45,364 nucleotides of DNA from a virus (IMGVR_UViG_3300026097_000039:1-45364), one strand, 5' to 3'; shown: positions 14,833 to 23,084, counted from the first letter of the stretch. The notes: a model not told the origin generated them from the sequence alone. Translations and numbers: made by a program.

Positions 14833-17077
14833 AAAATACCTCTGCAATTTTGTTTTGTGTTAGTGTAACTTTGTCATCTTCTGCTTCCACAGACACAGAT
14901 GTACCTTCACTGATTTCGCCCGACACAATCATCTTACTCAGCGGTACTTTGATTTTATCACTGATGATTCTTGTCAATGGCCGCGCACCCATTTTAGGAT
15001 CAAACCCATTGTTCAGCAAGTATTCTCTGCCGCTTTGTTCTAGATGGATTCTAATGCCTTTGTCATTGAGCAACATGTTGACTTCGTCTACAAATTTGTC
15101 TACGATACTGCTCATTGCATCTCTTTCTAGATAGTTGAACTTGTACACCGCGTCCAATCTGTTTCTAAACTCAGGACGGAAATAGTCTTTTACAGCACGA
15201 TCATCTTCGCCAGTTTTTTGCAAATCTCTACCAAAGCCAATAGCATTGCGTTCGTTGTCGGCTGCGCCTAGATTCGAAGTCATAAGAATAATACAATTTC
15301 GGCAATCTGCTTTTTTGCCGTTGCTGCTAGAAATAAAACCTTCATCCATCATTTGCAACAGTACATTGCTCACATCCGGGTGTGCCTTTTCCACTTCGTC
15401 AAACAAGATTATACTGTTTGGATTTTGTTCAATGTCACTGACCAATGCACCCCCTGAAAGATTGCTGTCTTCAAATCCAACATACCCAGGAGGAGCTCCA
15501 ATCAATCTTGCTATAGTATGCTTTTCTTGAAATTCGCTCATGTCATAGCGCAGCAGTTTCATGCTCATGTGTTCGCTCAACTGTTTGGCTAGTTCTGTTT
15601 TACCAGTGCCTGTTGGTCCTAGAAAAAGAAAGCTACCAATTGGCTTGTCATGTGACTTTAGTCCGGCTTTGGCAACAAAAATCTTTTCTACTACACCATC
15701 TACCACATGATCCTGTCCGTACACACGTTGTTTAATTTGCGCATCTAGATCTTTGATGCTGCCGTCTTGCTTGTCCAAGTCCAACTGATCTATGGGAATT
15801 CTCACAATTCTGCTTACTTCTGCCAGCACTTCCTTTTTGCCAACTGAGAAATTGGTGTATCCTTGTTTTTTTAACTTCGCTGCTGCACTGTCAATCAAAT
15901 CAATGGCTTTGTCTGGCAATTTTTTATCTGCCATGTATCTCACGCTGTAATCCACTGCCGATTCTACTGCATGGTTTGTGATGTCGCATCCATGAAATTC
16001 GTCAAAGTATTTTTTGAGTCCCCGTAGAATATCCTTGGCTACACTGGGTGTAGGCTCGTCTACTGTGAGCCTGTAAAAACGTCTTGTGAGTGCACGATCT
16101 TTTTCAAAACTTTGAGAATATTCTTCCCATGTGGTACTGGCAATTACTTTTACTTTGCCTTTGGATATAGCCGGCTTCAGCATGTTGGCCATGTCCAAGC
16201 TAGACTCTTTGCCAGCTCCTGCACCACGCATTTGATGTGCTTCGTCGATAAAAAGAATACAATTTTTACGACTGATCAGTGCATTGATAACTTCTGTGAT
16301 TTTTTCTTCAAATTCTCCACGATATTTACTGCCAGCCAGCAGTGTTCCAACATCGAGACTGTACACTGTGTAGCTATTGAGGTAATCTGGCACGTTGTTG
16401 GCCACAACATCTCTGGCCAATCCTTCAGCAAGTGCAGTTTTGCCCACACCTGGATCGCCTACTAGTAAAACATTGTTTTTGTTTCTCTTGCCCAGCACTT
16501 GCACCATTTCGTCAATTTCGGCATCTCTGCCAATCACTGGATCAATTTCCCCTGCCAGCACTAGATCATTGAGATTGGTGCAGTATTCGTCAAGGATTTT
16601 TTCTGCTTGTTGCGGATCATATTTTTCCAGTGAAGCAACTTTTTGCTCTCTGTAGTTTTTGTTGTAGTATTTTACAAACTGCTCGCGAATCATACCATAT
16701 TTTTGGAAAATATAGTTTGAATAACTTTTGTCTTCTCCGGTGATTGCAAGGAAAATATCAGCCGGCTGTACATGATTCCTGCCGTGGAATATAACCTGTG
16801 TAAACGCACGATTAAACACACGCTCTAATGCATAGGTCTTTTGAGCTTGCACATCCTGTTCGGCTACAAGATAATATTGCTTTTTAAGCCAAACATCCAA
16901 TTCTATCAGCATACTGTCAACATCACATCCAAAATCTTTGACACACTTGTTGAAATTGTCAAAATTCAACAATGCCAGTGTGAGATGCTCTACAGTAACA
17001 TATTTGTGTTTTAAATTATCTGCCATGTTGGCAGCGTCTTTGATTATTTGTTCAACTTCAGGACTTGATGTTAGCAT
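14759..17077 (-). CDS. clpA: ATP-dependent Clp unfoldase ClpA
   Basis: A 772-residue, full-length ClpA (E. coli 758 aa). N-domain residues 1-150; AAA1 with Walker A GDPGVGKTALAEG near 207 and Walker B CILFIDEAHQ near 277; AAA2 with GPTGTGKTELAKQ near 488, Walker B IILFDEVEKAHPD, and the sensor-2 Arg region GARPLTRI. The loop NAIGFGRD near 612 sits where ClpA/ClpX carry the IGL/IGF ClpP-docking tripeptide, so it should feed host ClpP. No clpP or clpS is in the window. It overlaps def by 20 bp, in the operon dnaJ-def-clpA. Host-derived by transfer, probably used to redirect host proteolysis. Confidence 0.95.
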   Translation of the reverse strand: MLTSSPEVEQIIKDAANMADNLKHKYVTVEHLTLALLNFDNFNKCVKDFGCDVDSMLIELDVWLKKQYYLVAEQDVQAQKTYALERVFNRAFTQVIFHGRNHVQPADIFLAITGEDKSYSNYIFQKYGMIREQFVKYYNKNYREQKVASLEKYDPQQAEKILDEYCTNLNDLVLAGEIDPVIGRDAEIDEMVQVLGKRNKNNVLLVGDPGVGKTALAEGLARDVVANNVPDYLNSYTVYSLDVGTLLAGSKYRGEFEEKITEVINALISRKNCILFIDEAHQMRGAGAGKESSLDMANMLKPAISKGKVKVIASTTWEEYSQSFEKDRALTRRFYRLTVDEPTPSVAKDILRGLKKYFDEFHGCDITNHAVESAVDYSVRYMADKKLPDKAIDLIDSAAAKLKKQGYTNFSVGKKEVLAEVSRIVRIPIDQLDLDKQDGSIKDLDAQIKQRVYGQDHVVDGVVEKIFVAKAGLKSHDKPIGSFLFLGPTGTGKTELAKQLSEHMSMKLLRYDMSEFQEKHTIARLIGAPPGYVGFEDSNLSGGALVSDIEQNPNSIILFDEVEKAHPDVSNVLLQMMDEGFISSSNGKKADCRNCIILMTSNLGAADNERNAIGFGRDLQKTGEDDRAVKDYFRPEFRNRLDAVYKFNYLERDAMSSIVDKFVDEVNMLLNDKGIRIHLEQSGREYLLNNGFDPKMGARPLTRIISDKIKVPLSKMIVSGEISEGTSVSVEAEDDKVTLTQNKIAEVFYEDTAVPNVDGAGLIVLDQFKPKD

Positions 17078-17525
17078 AATTGTATTTTTTTGGAACCTTA
17101 TTTTCTAGTCTTTGTTTGAATACTATTCCATCTAGGTGGTCTAGTTCGTGAAGAAAACATCTAGCAGATATTCCTGCAAGTGTTTCATGTTTGGCCTTGC
17201 CCATATAGTCATAGTATAACACATCTATCACACTTGGTCTTTCTATTTCGTAGAAATTGCCTTTAAAACTCAAGCAACCTTCTGTAAACCGTGAAGTTTT
17301 TGCACTTGTGGTCAGCAGTTGAGGATTGAAGCAAGTTCTGTACTTTCCTTCTGTATACATAACAAAAAGTCTTCTGCCTATACCAACTTGCGGTGCAGCC
17401 AGACCTATACCACCTTCGTGTTGCATAAAATTTATCATTTGCACAGCAATCTTTTGATTTTCAAACGGTTTGCTCCAATCAAAAGGCACAGCTTTTTTCT
17501 TCAAAATACGTTTGGTAAGATGCAT
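17058..17525 (-). CDS. def: Peptide deformylase
   Basis: A 155-residue protein with all three deformylase motifs: GGIGLAAPQVG near 38-48, EGCLSF near 82-87 (metal-ligand Cys) and HELDHLDG near 126-133 (two His ligands and catalytic Glu). It removes the formyl group from nascent proteins. Phage deformylases are known from marine phages. It sits between dnaJ and clpA, and AATAAATA-ATTTT precedes the ATG, though those bases also encode the end of dnaJ. Confidence 0.95.
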   Translation of the reverse strand: MHLTKRILKKKAVPFDWSKPFENQKIAVQMINFMQHEGGIGLAAPQVGIGRRLFVMYTEGKYRTCFNPQLLTTSAKTSRFTEGCLSFKGNFYEIERPSVIDVLYYDYMGKAKHETLAGISARCFLHELDHLDGIVFKQRLENKVPKKYNYANIKS

Positions 17526-17529
17526 AAAA

Positions 17530-18303
17530 TTATTTATTGAATAGCTGTTTGGCAGTGTTGATTGCAGAGATTTGTTCTGCGGTTTTGGCTGCAGGAATTG
17601 TTGTGTTTACGTGTACAAACAAATCACCTGTTTTTCCACGTGCTGTGTATCCTTGGCCTTTGAGTTTGAGTACTTTATCATGTGAGCATCCAGCTGGTAT
17701 TTTTACGTTTAGTTTTTTTTGATTTAGATTTGTGATGGTTTGGCTGCACCCTAGTATAGCATCAAAAACATCTATATCAATAGTAGTGTGTAGGTCTAGC
17801 TCGCTTTTATACCACTGGTTTGGACAAGACACAAACACAGTAACACGCAAGTCTCCCGGAGGCAAGTCTTGCCATCTATTGTCGCCTAGGCCTTTGAATC
17901 TTATCACACTTCCGTTGTTGATACCAGCTGGTATTTGTATGGTTCTTGTTACATTGATCCCTTCAATTCTTGCCACCACTACTTTTTCCAATGGTTCAAA
18001 AATCTCACTGGCAAGCACAGTAACGCTGAGATCGATATTAGCATTTTTTGCGTGTGTTCGATGACCAAAGTGTGAATCGAAATTTTTCCAAAAGTTTTCC
18101 ATGTCCATTTCTGGCACAGGATTGTCGTACTCACTTTTGCTTTGCTTGTTGCTGAGAACATCGTAGGCTTGTTGTATTTTTTTGAATTGTGCTTCATCGC
18201 CACCGCGATCAGGATGATGCTTGCTTGCCAATCTGCGGTAAGCTTTCTTGATGTCGTCTTGTGAAGCAGACTTGTCTAAGCCTAAAATAGAGTAATAGTC
18301 CAT
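17530..18303 (-). CDS. dnaJ: DnaJ/CbpA-like J-domain co-chaperone
   Basis: A 257-residue type II J-protein. The J domain (residues 1-65) has the DnaK-activating HPD in [13 protein letters not shown]. It lacks the Cys-rich zinc domain and passes to a C-terminal beta domain pair (from ~95) with [20 protein letters not shown] and [15 protein letters not shown], as in CbpA. It should bring substrates to host DnaK. First gene of an early operon; the sigma70-type -10 ends eight bases before the ATG. Confidence 0.93.
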   Translation of the reverse strand: MDYYSILGLDKSASQDDIKKAYRRLASKHHPDRGGDEAQFKKIQQAYDVLSNKQSKSEYDNPVPEMDMENFWKNFDSHFGHRTHAKNANIDLSVTVLASEIFEPLEKVVVARIEGINVTRTIQIPAGINNGSVIRFKGLGDNRWQDLPPGDLRVTVFVSCPNQWYKSELDLHTTIDIDVFDAILGCSQTITNLNQKKLNVKIPAGCSHDKVLKLKGQGYTARGKTGDLFVHVNTTIPAAKTAEQISAINTAKQLFNK

Positions 18304-18311
18304 ACTACATA

Positions 18312-18340
18312 ATTATAGCAGGACTATTAACCGTAGTCAA
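18312..18340 (-). promoter_or_regulatory. Sigma70-type promoter for dnaJ-def-clpA
   Basis: TTGACT (18335-18340), 17-bp spacer, TATAAT (18312-18317). Only eight bases separate the -10 from the ATG at 18303, so the transcript would be nearly leaderless. Confidence 0.82.
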
Positions 18341-18343
18341 TAA

Positions 18344-18712
18344 TTATTTCTTGTCTTTGCTTTTTTGGTTTATTGCGTCTGCACCAAAGAATGCTGATAC
18401 CAGTACTGCAATAGAAGCAAAATATGTTGGAGCAATATCTGCAATTAGTTGACTTGCTGTGTCCATGCCAAAGGCACTAGTAATAGCAATACCGATTGGA
18501 TACACCAGTAGCCCAAACAGTGCAAACCATGCCATTTTGCGAATAGCATCTCGTTGTGCATCCTGGTCTTCTAATGCCTTGCGCTTGAATTCTAGATGCA
18601 TTTCCATTTCTTCTCTGCTGATATGTCCGTCGCCGTTGATGTCAATTTCGTTGGCAATATCAGTGTCGATTGTGTTTTTGTTTTGTTGTGATGGCGTGTT
18701 CTGTTCTGCCAT
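18344..18712 (-). CDS. EF-hand membrane protein, possible holin
   Basis: A 122-residue protein. An EF-hand loop (DINGDGHISREEM, about 24-36) is followed by an amphipathic helix, then two hydrophobic segments (about 63-83 and 92-112) and a Lys-rich tail. Topology and location in a lysis cassette fit a holin or lysis regulator. The calcium loop is unusual for a holin; it may instead anchor another protein. Starts in an overlap with the upstream gene stop. Confidence 0.7.
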   Translation of the reverse strand: MAEQNTPSQQNKNTIDTDIANEIDINGDGHISREEMEMHLEFKRKALEDQDAQRDAIRKMAWFALFGLLVYPIGIAITSAFGMDTASQLIADIAPTYFASIAVLVSAFFGADAINQKSKDKK

Positions 18713-18993
18713 TATTTTTGCTCCTCTAAATTTTTTATTCGAGCTTCTAGTTCATCGATTTTTTTAGTGACTGCTGGATACTTTTTTCTCCATGCATCTG
18801 CTGGCTGTTCTAACCATGTCCAGCCGTAGCGAGCCACAAGAAAATCTAACGCTTGGTCTATTTTACCATACGCCCAAAGTCCTGCTCGTGTGTCCTTAAG
18901 ATAGGATAGTGCGATTGCACCCGCAATTGAACCACCGATAGCAGTCCAAATCCATAGGGTATCGTCGAACATTCTATCGATCATTTCTAACAT
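18712..18993 (-). CDS. Small membrane protein with coiled coil, possible holin
   Basis: A 93-residue protein with one hydrophobic helix (about 13-32, WIWTAIGGSIAGAIALSYL) and a C-terminal coiled coil (KKIDELEARIKNLEEQ). The strong SD GGAGAGGGT and a late promoter lie upstream. Position between the spanins and the EF-hand gene makes it a second holin or antiholin candidate; topology is not diagnostic. Confidence 0.68.
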   Translation of the reverse strand: MLEMIDRMFDDTLWIWTAIGGSIAGAIALSYLKDTRAGLWAYGKIDQALDFLVARYGWTWLEQPADAWRKKYPAVTKKIDELEARIKNLEEQK

Positions 18994-19018
18994 AGCACCC
19001 TCTCCTTTGCTATGCTAG

Positions 19019-19026
19019 TATTTATT
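19019..19026 (-). promoter_or_regulatory. Late promoter AATAAATA
   Basis: AATAAATA about 26 bases before the ATG at 18993, overlapping the o-spanin stop. Drives the two membrane-protein genes. Confidence 0.7.
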
Positions 19027-19468
19027 AGTTGAGTGGAGTTTCGCTGACCACAGATTCTGTTGTAGCCGCAGTTGCAGCGGTTTGCTCTATTTCAGGGGCA
19101 ACTGCATTTTCGTAGTATACAATGATTTGTTTTTGTTGATTGATATACCGACGTAGTTCGGCTATGTTGAGAGCAAGATTTTCATAATCTTGCATGCTAA
19201 GCGCCACAAATGCTATATTTCCGTGTCTTTGTTCAAATTCTAGCAAAAAGTCATCTAGATTTCTTTCGTTGACCACATATACTCTTGTGTCAGTTAGTTG
19301 GACTGGTTTGGGTTGCGCCACCGTTGGCACTGTTGTTTTCTCGACTTTGGTCACCACCTTCACTTCCGGTTCTTTCTGGAAGCTGCTGCAACCAGACAGG
19401 AAGAGGATCGCTACCATCGCCGCCAGTGTCTTCGGTAATGCTGCGCCAAAGTTTTGCTGTAGCACCAT
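19025..19468 (-). CDS. Outer-membrane lipoprotein, o-spanin candidate
   Basis: A 147-residue protein with a lipoprotein signal: a hydrophobic N-terminus then LSGC, giving an acylated Cys near residue 27. The mature part is Pro/Thr/Val-rich, with a helical segment (NLDDFLLEFEQRHG...). The first 60 codons overlap the 3' end of the i-spanin gene in another frame, the Rz/Rz1-type nested arrangement. It should join the i-spanin across the periplasm and fuse the membranes in the last lysis step. It is longer than typical Rz1. Confidence 0.82.
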   Translation of the reverse strand: MVLQQNFGAALPKTLAAMVAILFLSGCSSFQKEPEVKVVTKVEKTTVPTVAQPKPVQLTDTRVYVVNERNLDDFLLEFEQRHGNIAFVALSMQDYENLALNIAELRRYINQQKQIIVYYENAVAPEIEQTAATAATTESVVSETPLN

Positions 19469-19793
19469 TCATTTTACCTTCTAGCGTTTGTGGATCTCTC
19501 AAAGCATCTTGCACCAAATCCATGCGATTTAGTTTGCCTTGTAATTCATCTCCGTAAGCTTCTGCAGCCTGTAGATCTTGTTGTAATCTTGTGTTTAGTT
19601 GCTGAAACTTTACAATGTCTTGTTTGAGATTTTCTATACTTTGTTCTGAAATTTCAACAGCAGTCTCCAACCGAGCGTTGTTTTCTCTTAGTGTTGCTAT
19701 TGTTGCTTGTGTAGTATCGTAGTAGTACTTGGCACTGTAACCAACAATACCAAGCACCCCTACAATTACTATTAAAGCATATACCTTAAGCAT
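19290..19793 (-). CDS. Inner-membrane i-spanin (Rz-like)
   Basis: 167 residues from the ATG at 19793, chosen for the AGAAGG seven bases upstream; an ATG at 19823 is in frame but lies in the endolysin gene. One N-terminal membrane helix (residues 3-20) and a long periplasmic coiled coil (about 30-105). The C-terminus is Gly/Ser/Asn-rich. The last 179 bp hold the nested o-spanin start. It overlaps the endolysin stop by eight bases. Confidence 0.82.
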   Translation of the reverse strand: MLKVYALIVIVGVLGIVGYSAKYYYDTTQATIATLRENNARLETAVEISEQSIENLKQDIVKFQQLNTRLQQDLQAAEAYGDELQGKLNRMDLVQDALRDPQTLEGKMNGATAKLWRSITEDTGGDGSDPLPVWLQQLPERTGSEGGDQSRENNSANGGATQTSPTN

Positions 19794-20250
19794 TGATGCC
19801 TTCTGAATACTGTGTCTTGCCATCTACACGGCTAGCAGTTAGTATACTTCTGCGATTTTCGCCATCTGCTTTGTATGATACATGCACCCATCCCGAGTCA
19901 GGGATGCCCGGAGTATAAAATTCTAGTATCAATTGGTCGAACTCTAAGTTATCACGAATCCACTCTGCTAGCTCAGCATTTGGCACGCCCGGTACTTCGA
20001 TATCGGCCGCTTCACCTTTGCAATGCTGTGAGCGACTGCTTCCGCCCACCGCTTCGTTGAGCTCAGGTGAACGATAGCCACTGTTGATAACAGTAGGACC
20101 AAAGTGGTCACGAACTTTTTGTACTACATTTTCAAACAGTGCTTTAGCTGCTTCAAGGTGATCTCCTTCTGGCGTGTTGTCAATGCCGCGACGTTCTGCA
20201 GTTTGACTTTTGGTAAATTCTGCCATTGTAAAATTTTTTGATAGACGCAT
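19786..20250 (-). CDS. Endolysin, peptidase M15 (D-Ala-D-Ala carboxypeptidase-like)
   Basis: A 154-residue protein with the M15 zinc site: SSRSQHCKGEAADIEV near 70-85 (His and Asp ligands) and GWVHVSY near 120-126 (third His). Also NSGYRSPELNEAVGG upstream. It should cleave peptide bonds in peptidoglycan. No signal peptide, so it needs a holin. The start is the ATG at 20250, two bases after the preceding gene. Confidence 0.92.
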   Translation of the reverse strand: MRLSKNFTMAEFTKSQTAERRGIDNTPEGDHLEAAKALFENVVQKVRDHFGPTVINSGYRSPELNEAVGGSSRSQHCKGEAADIEVPGVPNAELAEWIRDNLEFDQLILEFYTPGIPDSGWVHVSYKADGENRRSILTASRVDGKTQYSEGINA

Positions 20251-20252
20251 TT

Positions 20253-20783
20253 TTAATTTCCTTTGAATGTTTTAACTGAATCGTAAAAGTCCCACGTGCC
20301 TGTTTGTGGAACTCTTGCAATGTTTTTGTATTGTTCTAGTTGTGTGTTTTGCGTTTGATGCGATTCATACGCATCTGGTGTGCAAGGCACCAAATCCTGC
20401 AAAACCAACCGGCTTGCAGGGTATTTAGTATTGTTGCCTTTGTACTTGATCATCCAGTCATTAATATCGGTCAAATTTGTTATGCCTGAAAGTATGGTCA
20501 TTAATTGTGCCGGAAACTCTTCAGTACGTGGTATCTCTGCAAACACCAGGTAGGCATCATCGGTTTTTTCACCGTTGCTGACATCTGCGTCCAGCACATA
20601 ATCATAGCCTTTTTCTATGAATTTTACCAGATCATCTGCAGGTTCGCGATCAGTGATTTTAAAACTCACTGTAACAACGTCTTTGTTTTCGCCCATTTTG
20701 CTGGAATATTCGTCAATGAAAACATTATTTCTCATGAGACGACGCAGATCTCCTGCTTTTAATCCTTCAAATAGAGCTGTCAT
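20253..20783 (-). CDS. Conserved T4-like phage protein, unknown function
   Basis: A 176-residue protein with MRNNVFIDEYSSKMGENKDVVTVSF, DREPADDLVKFIEKGYDYVLDADVS and a C-terminal WDFYDSVKTFKGN. I recognise the sequence type from marine T4-like phages but know no function. Overlaps the upstream gene by 17 bp and stands just before the endolysin. Confidence 0.7.
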   Translation of the reverse strand: MTALFEGLKAGDLRRLMRNNVFIDEYSSKMGENKDVVTVSFKITDREPADDLVKFIEKGYDYVLDADVSNGEKTDDAYLVFAEIPRTEEFPAQLMTILSGITNLTDINDWMIKYKGNNTKYPASRLVLQDLVPCTPDAYESHQTQNTQLEQYKNIARVPQTGTWDFYDSVKTFKGN

Positions 20784-21279
20784 CTTGAATACCTTTGGGG
20801 TTGTTTAATTCTTGTTCTTCTGCTGATTCCAGGTCATCGGCATTGATAAGTTGATTGTTCAACCGTTTTTTGCCTTGTTCAATGTCATTCATCAGTTTTT
20901 TTGGCATGATCAATTCAACTATCCAAATTGGTTTTTTTTCTAGTTTGCCTTTTCTGCTGCCGTCACCTCTGTAGTCTTCGGGTGATTCTATTTTTACAGG
21001 GTACACCAGTTGTTCTTTGACGTAGTTTACTTCAATACCATAGGGCTTTAATCTTTCTATCAGTTGCGGATCTGGCATTTTGTTGTAAGGCCACATAAAC
21101 TTAGCACCTACAAAATATTTTTCAAACACAGGGCCTTCTACCAATTCCCCGTGGAGCCAATTTTTGTAGGAGTACACATTTAGTTCGTCTAGTACACGCT
21201 CCATGTCAAGCAAGTATTCCAAACTGTTGTCGCTCATGTACACACTTTTGGTATTTTCGATGATTTTTTTCAGTTCCAT
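20767..21279 (-). CDS. Conserved T4-like phage protein, unknown function
   Basis: A 170-residue protein with YSYKNWLHGELVEGPVFEKYFVG, MWPYNKMPDPQLIERL and a charged C-terminus. N-terminal MELKKIIE also resembles the short leaders ending in Glu seen in several proteins here. It resembles a conserved marine T4-like phage family; possibly virion-associated, on genomic position only. Confidence 0.7.
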   Translation of the reverse strand: MELKKIIENTKSVYMSDNSLEYLLDMERVLDELNVYSYKNWLHGELVEGPVFEKYFVGAKFMWPYNKMPDPQLIERLKPYGIEVNYVKEQLVYPVKIESPEDYRGDGSRKGKLEKKPIWIVELIMPKKLMNDIEQGKKRLNNQLINADDLESAEEQELNNPKGIQDDSSI

Positions 21280-21303
21280 TATACAATCTCAAGATTTATA
21301 ATG

Positions 21304-21311
21304 TATTTATT
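21304..21311 (-). promoter_or_regulatory. Late promoter AATAAATA
   Basis: AATAAATA about 25 bases before the ATG at 21279. Drives the two conserved genes and possibly the lysis genes. Confidence 0.7.
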
Positions 21312-21714
21312 ACAACTTGCCTTCGGATCTCAGTTGTGCTCTGATCTTGGTTGCTGAAATTTCATGTATGTCTGCACCTAGATCGTGTTGTGTGAATGTG
21401 TATCCAACACCTCTGCCATAGCTGATATCAACTATATTAGGCACTTGCGTGATAACATAGTCTTCATCTTCGTGAAATCCTTCCGCAGCAAGTGCGGTTC
21501 TAATGTTTACTACCACTTGAGAAAATGTAAACGGGTTATCATTTTGTCCAGGTACCCTGGCGTTTGCTTCCGTGTCAGCTGGCACATCTCTGCACATAAT
21601 ACACACTTGTCCAGTTTCTAACAATGCTTTTTTAAAAAGGGCTGTGTGTCCATCGTGCCAAGGTTGCCAGCGGCCCATTAGCATAGTAGTCGGGTGCTTC
21701 CAGTTAAAACTCAT
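21310..21714 (-). CDS. HxGH nucleotidyltransferase (NMNAT/cytidylyltransferase-like)
   Basis: A 134-residue single-domain protein. MGRWQPWHDGHTALFKKAL near 13-31 has the HxGH motif and EISATKIRAQL near 120-130 has the ISxTxxR-type motif, so both ATP contacts are present. Short for NMNAT but typical of phage cytidylyltransferase-like proteins. The acceptor could be NMN, a sugar phosphate or sulfate. It adjoins an endonuclease gene, then DUF2061 and an APS-kinase-like gene. Confidence 0.82.
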   Translation of the reverse strand: MSFNWKHPTTMLMGRWQPWHDGHTALFKKALLETGQVCIMCRDVPADTEANARVPGQNDNPFTFSQVVVNIRTALAAEGFHEDEDYVITQVPNIVDISYGRGVGYTFTQHDLGADIHEISATKIRAQLRSEGKL

Positions 21715-22325
21715 ATTTTTTCCTTACAGTTATCAAAGTGTCTTTTTTTCATACTACCTAAATATCTTCCTTCGGACCCGCAATGCGGACATGTAATATT
21801 AGGTTTTGATTTAATAGTATTCGCAGATTTTAATCTTGATTCTTTAGTTATTACTTGTTTTTTTCTTGCTTGACGAATTTTATTTTTTGTTTCTTCACTT
21901 ACAGATTTACCTGTGTGTGTTTGTTTAATTCTTTCCCTGTGAGCAGGATCTTCCCATAATGCCTTAGATGCCTGTCTTAGTTTTTCTATATATTCTGGAT
22001 TTTGGTTTCTGTTCTTTGCGGCTACGCTTAATTTATTTCTTACTTCTTCATCTAAATTAAACATTAAATTATTTCGTTGATTATATACACTTTCAGATGT
22101 AAGATCTAATTCATTTAACATTCTATTTTCAACTTCTTGACATTCCTTCATTGGTCCTTTGTGTAAAATTTCTCTTTCCCAAATATAATCAGGATTATTA
22201 AAATCGTTCCAAAACCTCTCAGATGCTGAAGAACACACATAGCCGTCGTTTTCTGTTCCTTTGTGGTATCCTATATAAATCTTATTCAATGTCTTGTTTG
22301 TCCAACGATATACAAATGAGTCCAT
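21711..22325 (-). CDS. GIY-YIG homing endonuclease (Seg-like)
   Basis: A 204-residue protein: a GIY-YIG-type N-terminal domain (YRWTNKTLNKIYIGYHKG; Tyr-x-Tyr and Gly-Tyr core), a NUMOD-like helical middle (SEETKNKIRQARKK) and a C-terminal zinc finger (CPHCGSEGRYLGSMKKRHFDNC, Cys2-His-Cys). This is the Seg plan. It lies between the two halves of a possible nucleotide/sulfation cluster and has its own late promoter, as T4 seg and mob genes do. Confidence 0.88.
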   Translation of the reverse strand: MDSFVYRWTNKTLNKIYIGYHKGTENDGYVCSSASERFWNDFNNPDYIWEREILHKGPMKECQEVENRMLNELDLTSESVYNQRNNLMFNLDEEVRNKLSVAAKNRNQNPEYIEKLRQASKALWEDPAHRERIKQTHTGKSVSEETKNKIRQARKKQVITKESRLKSANTIKSKPNITCPHCGSEGRYLGSMKKRHFDNCKEKI

Positions 22326-22343
22326 AACTTTCTCCTACAAAGT

Positions 22344-22351
22344 TATTTATC
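22344..22351 (-). promoter_or_regulatory. Late promoter GATAAATA for the homing endonuclease
   Basis: GATAAATA 18 bases before the ATG at 22325, with AGGAG in between. The 22352-22416 remainder shows no gene. Confidence 0.75.
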
Positions 22352-22416
22352 ATATTGTGCCATTAACCTAACATTTATGCCACCGGCCCAACATCTGTGT
22401 GGTAGGTTTCTTCCAA

Positions 22417-22644
22417 TCAAATTTCTTTTCCATCTTTTACTCCGTATTTGATGTATCTATACCATATTCGTTCATGACCGTAGTACAGCACAAACTTTAT
22501 AACTAAATCTGCTAAAAACACAGCACCCACTGCTTTTGGCGGCAAGCCAAAAAACCAAGCAATAAGTGCTGTTGTAATACTGGCTATGATTCGCCAGGTG
22601 ACTGCTTTGGCAATGTGTCTTTTTCTTTCAACAGCATGACTCAT
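22417..22644 (-). CDS. DUF2061 membrane protein
   Basis: A 75-residue protein: basic N-terminus, HIAKAVTWRIIASITTALIAW, and LVIKFVLYYGHERIWYRY, the two signatures of DUF2061. Two membrane helices are expected. In bacteria this domain is often encoded beside sulfate-activation genes; here it overlaps the APS-kinase-like gene by four bases, which supports that link. Confidence 0.85.
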   Translation of the reverse strand: MSHAVERKRHIAKAVTWRIIASITTALIAWFFGLPPKAVGAVFLADLVIKFVLYYGHERIWYRYIKYGVKDGKEI

Positions 22645-23060
22645 GCAACCGACTCCTGTAGATGGTTGGCAAAACTTTGAATTTCGCTGTCAGACAGATG
22701 TCTTGTTATGTGAAAGTGCACATGCCCTACAGGTGGCTCAAACATTTTGTTGGTGTCTTCAAACCTGCCTTGAGAAATAGTGTCTACCCATATCACTATG
22801 TCTGCACCAAATGCAGATCTTGCTGACTCGGTAGGACACACAAAATCACACATCACGTGTCTTCCGTTGGATTTTTCAAAGTCTGCAAAGGTTCTCATGC
22901 GATTGGCCTGCCTTATTCTGCCTTCTGGTGCAAAGTCCCAGTCATTGGCCATTTCTCTGACTGCGTCAGCATTGTACCAAGCATAGCCCAGGTGTTTTTG
23001 TAATCTTTGCGCAAGATGAGTTTTTCCTGAACCAGGAAGACCCATTATAAGAATTTTCAT
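22641..23060 (-). CDS. Adenylylsulfate (APS) kinase-like P-loop protein
   Basis: A 139-residue protein. GLPGSGKTHLAQRL (residues ~7-20) is the P-loop; WYNADAVREMANDWDF and CDFVCPTESARSAF match the APS-kinase pattern (NAD-x-VR and DF..P). It should phosphorylate APS to PAPS, the donor used by the sulfotransferase at 39549. Other small kinases of the family are possible. Transcribed from its own late promoter. Confidence 0.82.
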   Translation of the reverse strand: MKILIMGLPGSGKTHLAQRLQKHLGYAWYNADAVREMANDWDFAPEGRIRQANRMRTFADFEKSNGRHVMCDFVCPTESARSAFGADIVIWVDTISQGRFEDTNKMFEPPVGHVHFHITRHLSDSEIQSFANHLQESVA

Positions 23061-23084
23061 AGTGTAATAACCTAATGTATAACC

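Noticed and set aside
17530-17538. AATAAATA before def as an independent promoter
   Set aside because: These bases encode the last codons and stop of dnaJ (Asn-Lys-stop); def is better explained as part of the dnaJ operon. The spacing to ATG still fits the leaderless pattern, so it is listed there as ambiguous.
20253-21279. Naming these two genes as specific head or neck proteins
   Set aside because: The sequences feel familiar from marine T4-like phages, but I see no motif that fixes a function.
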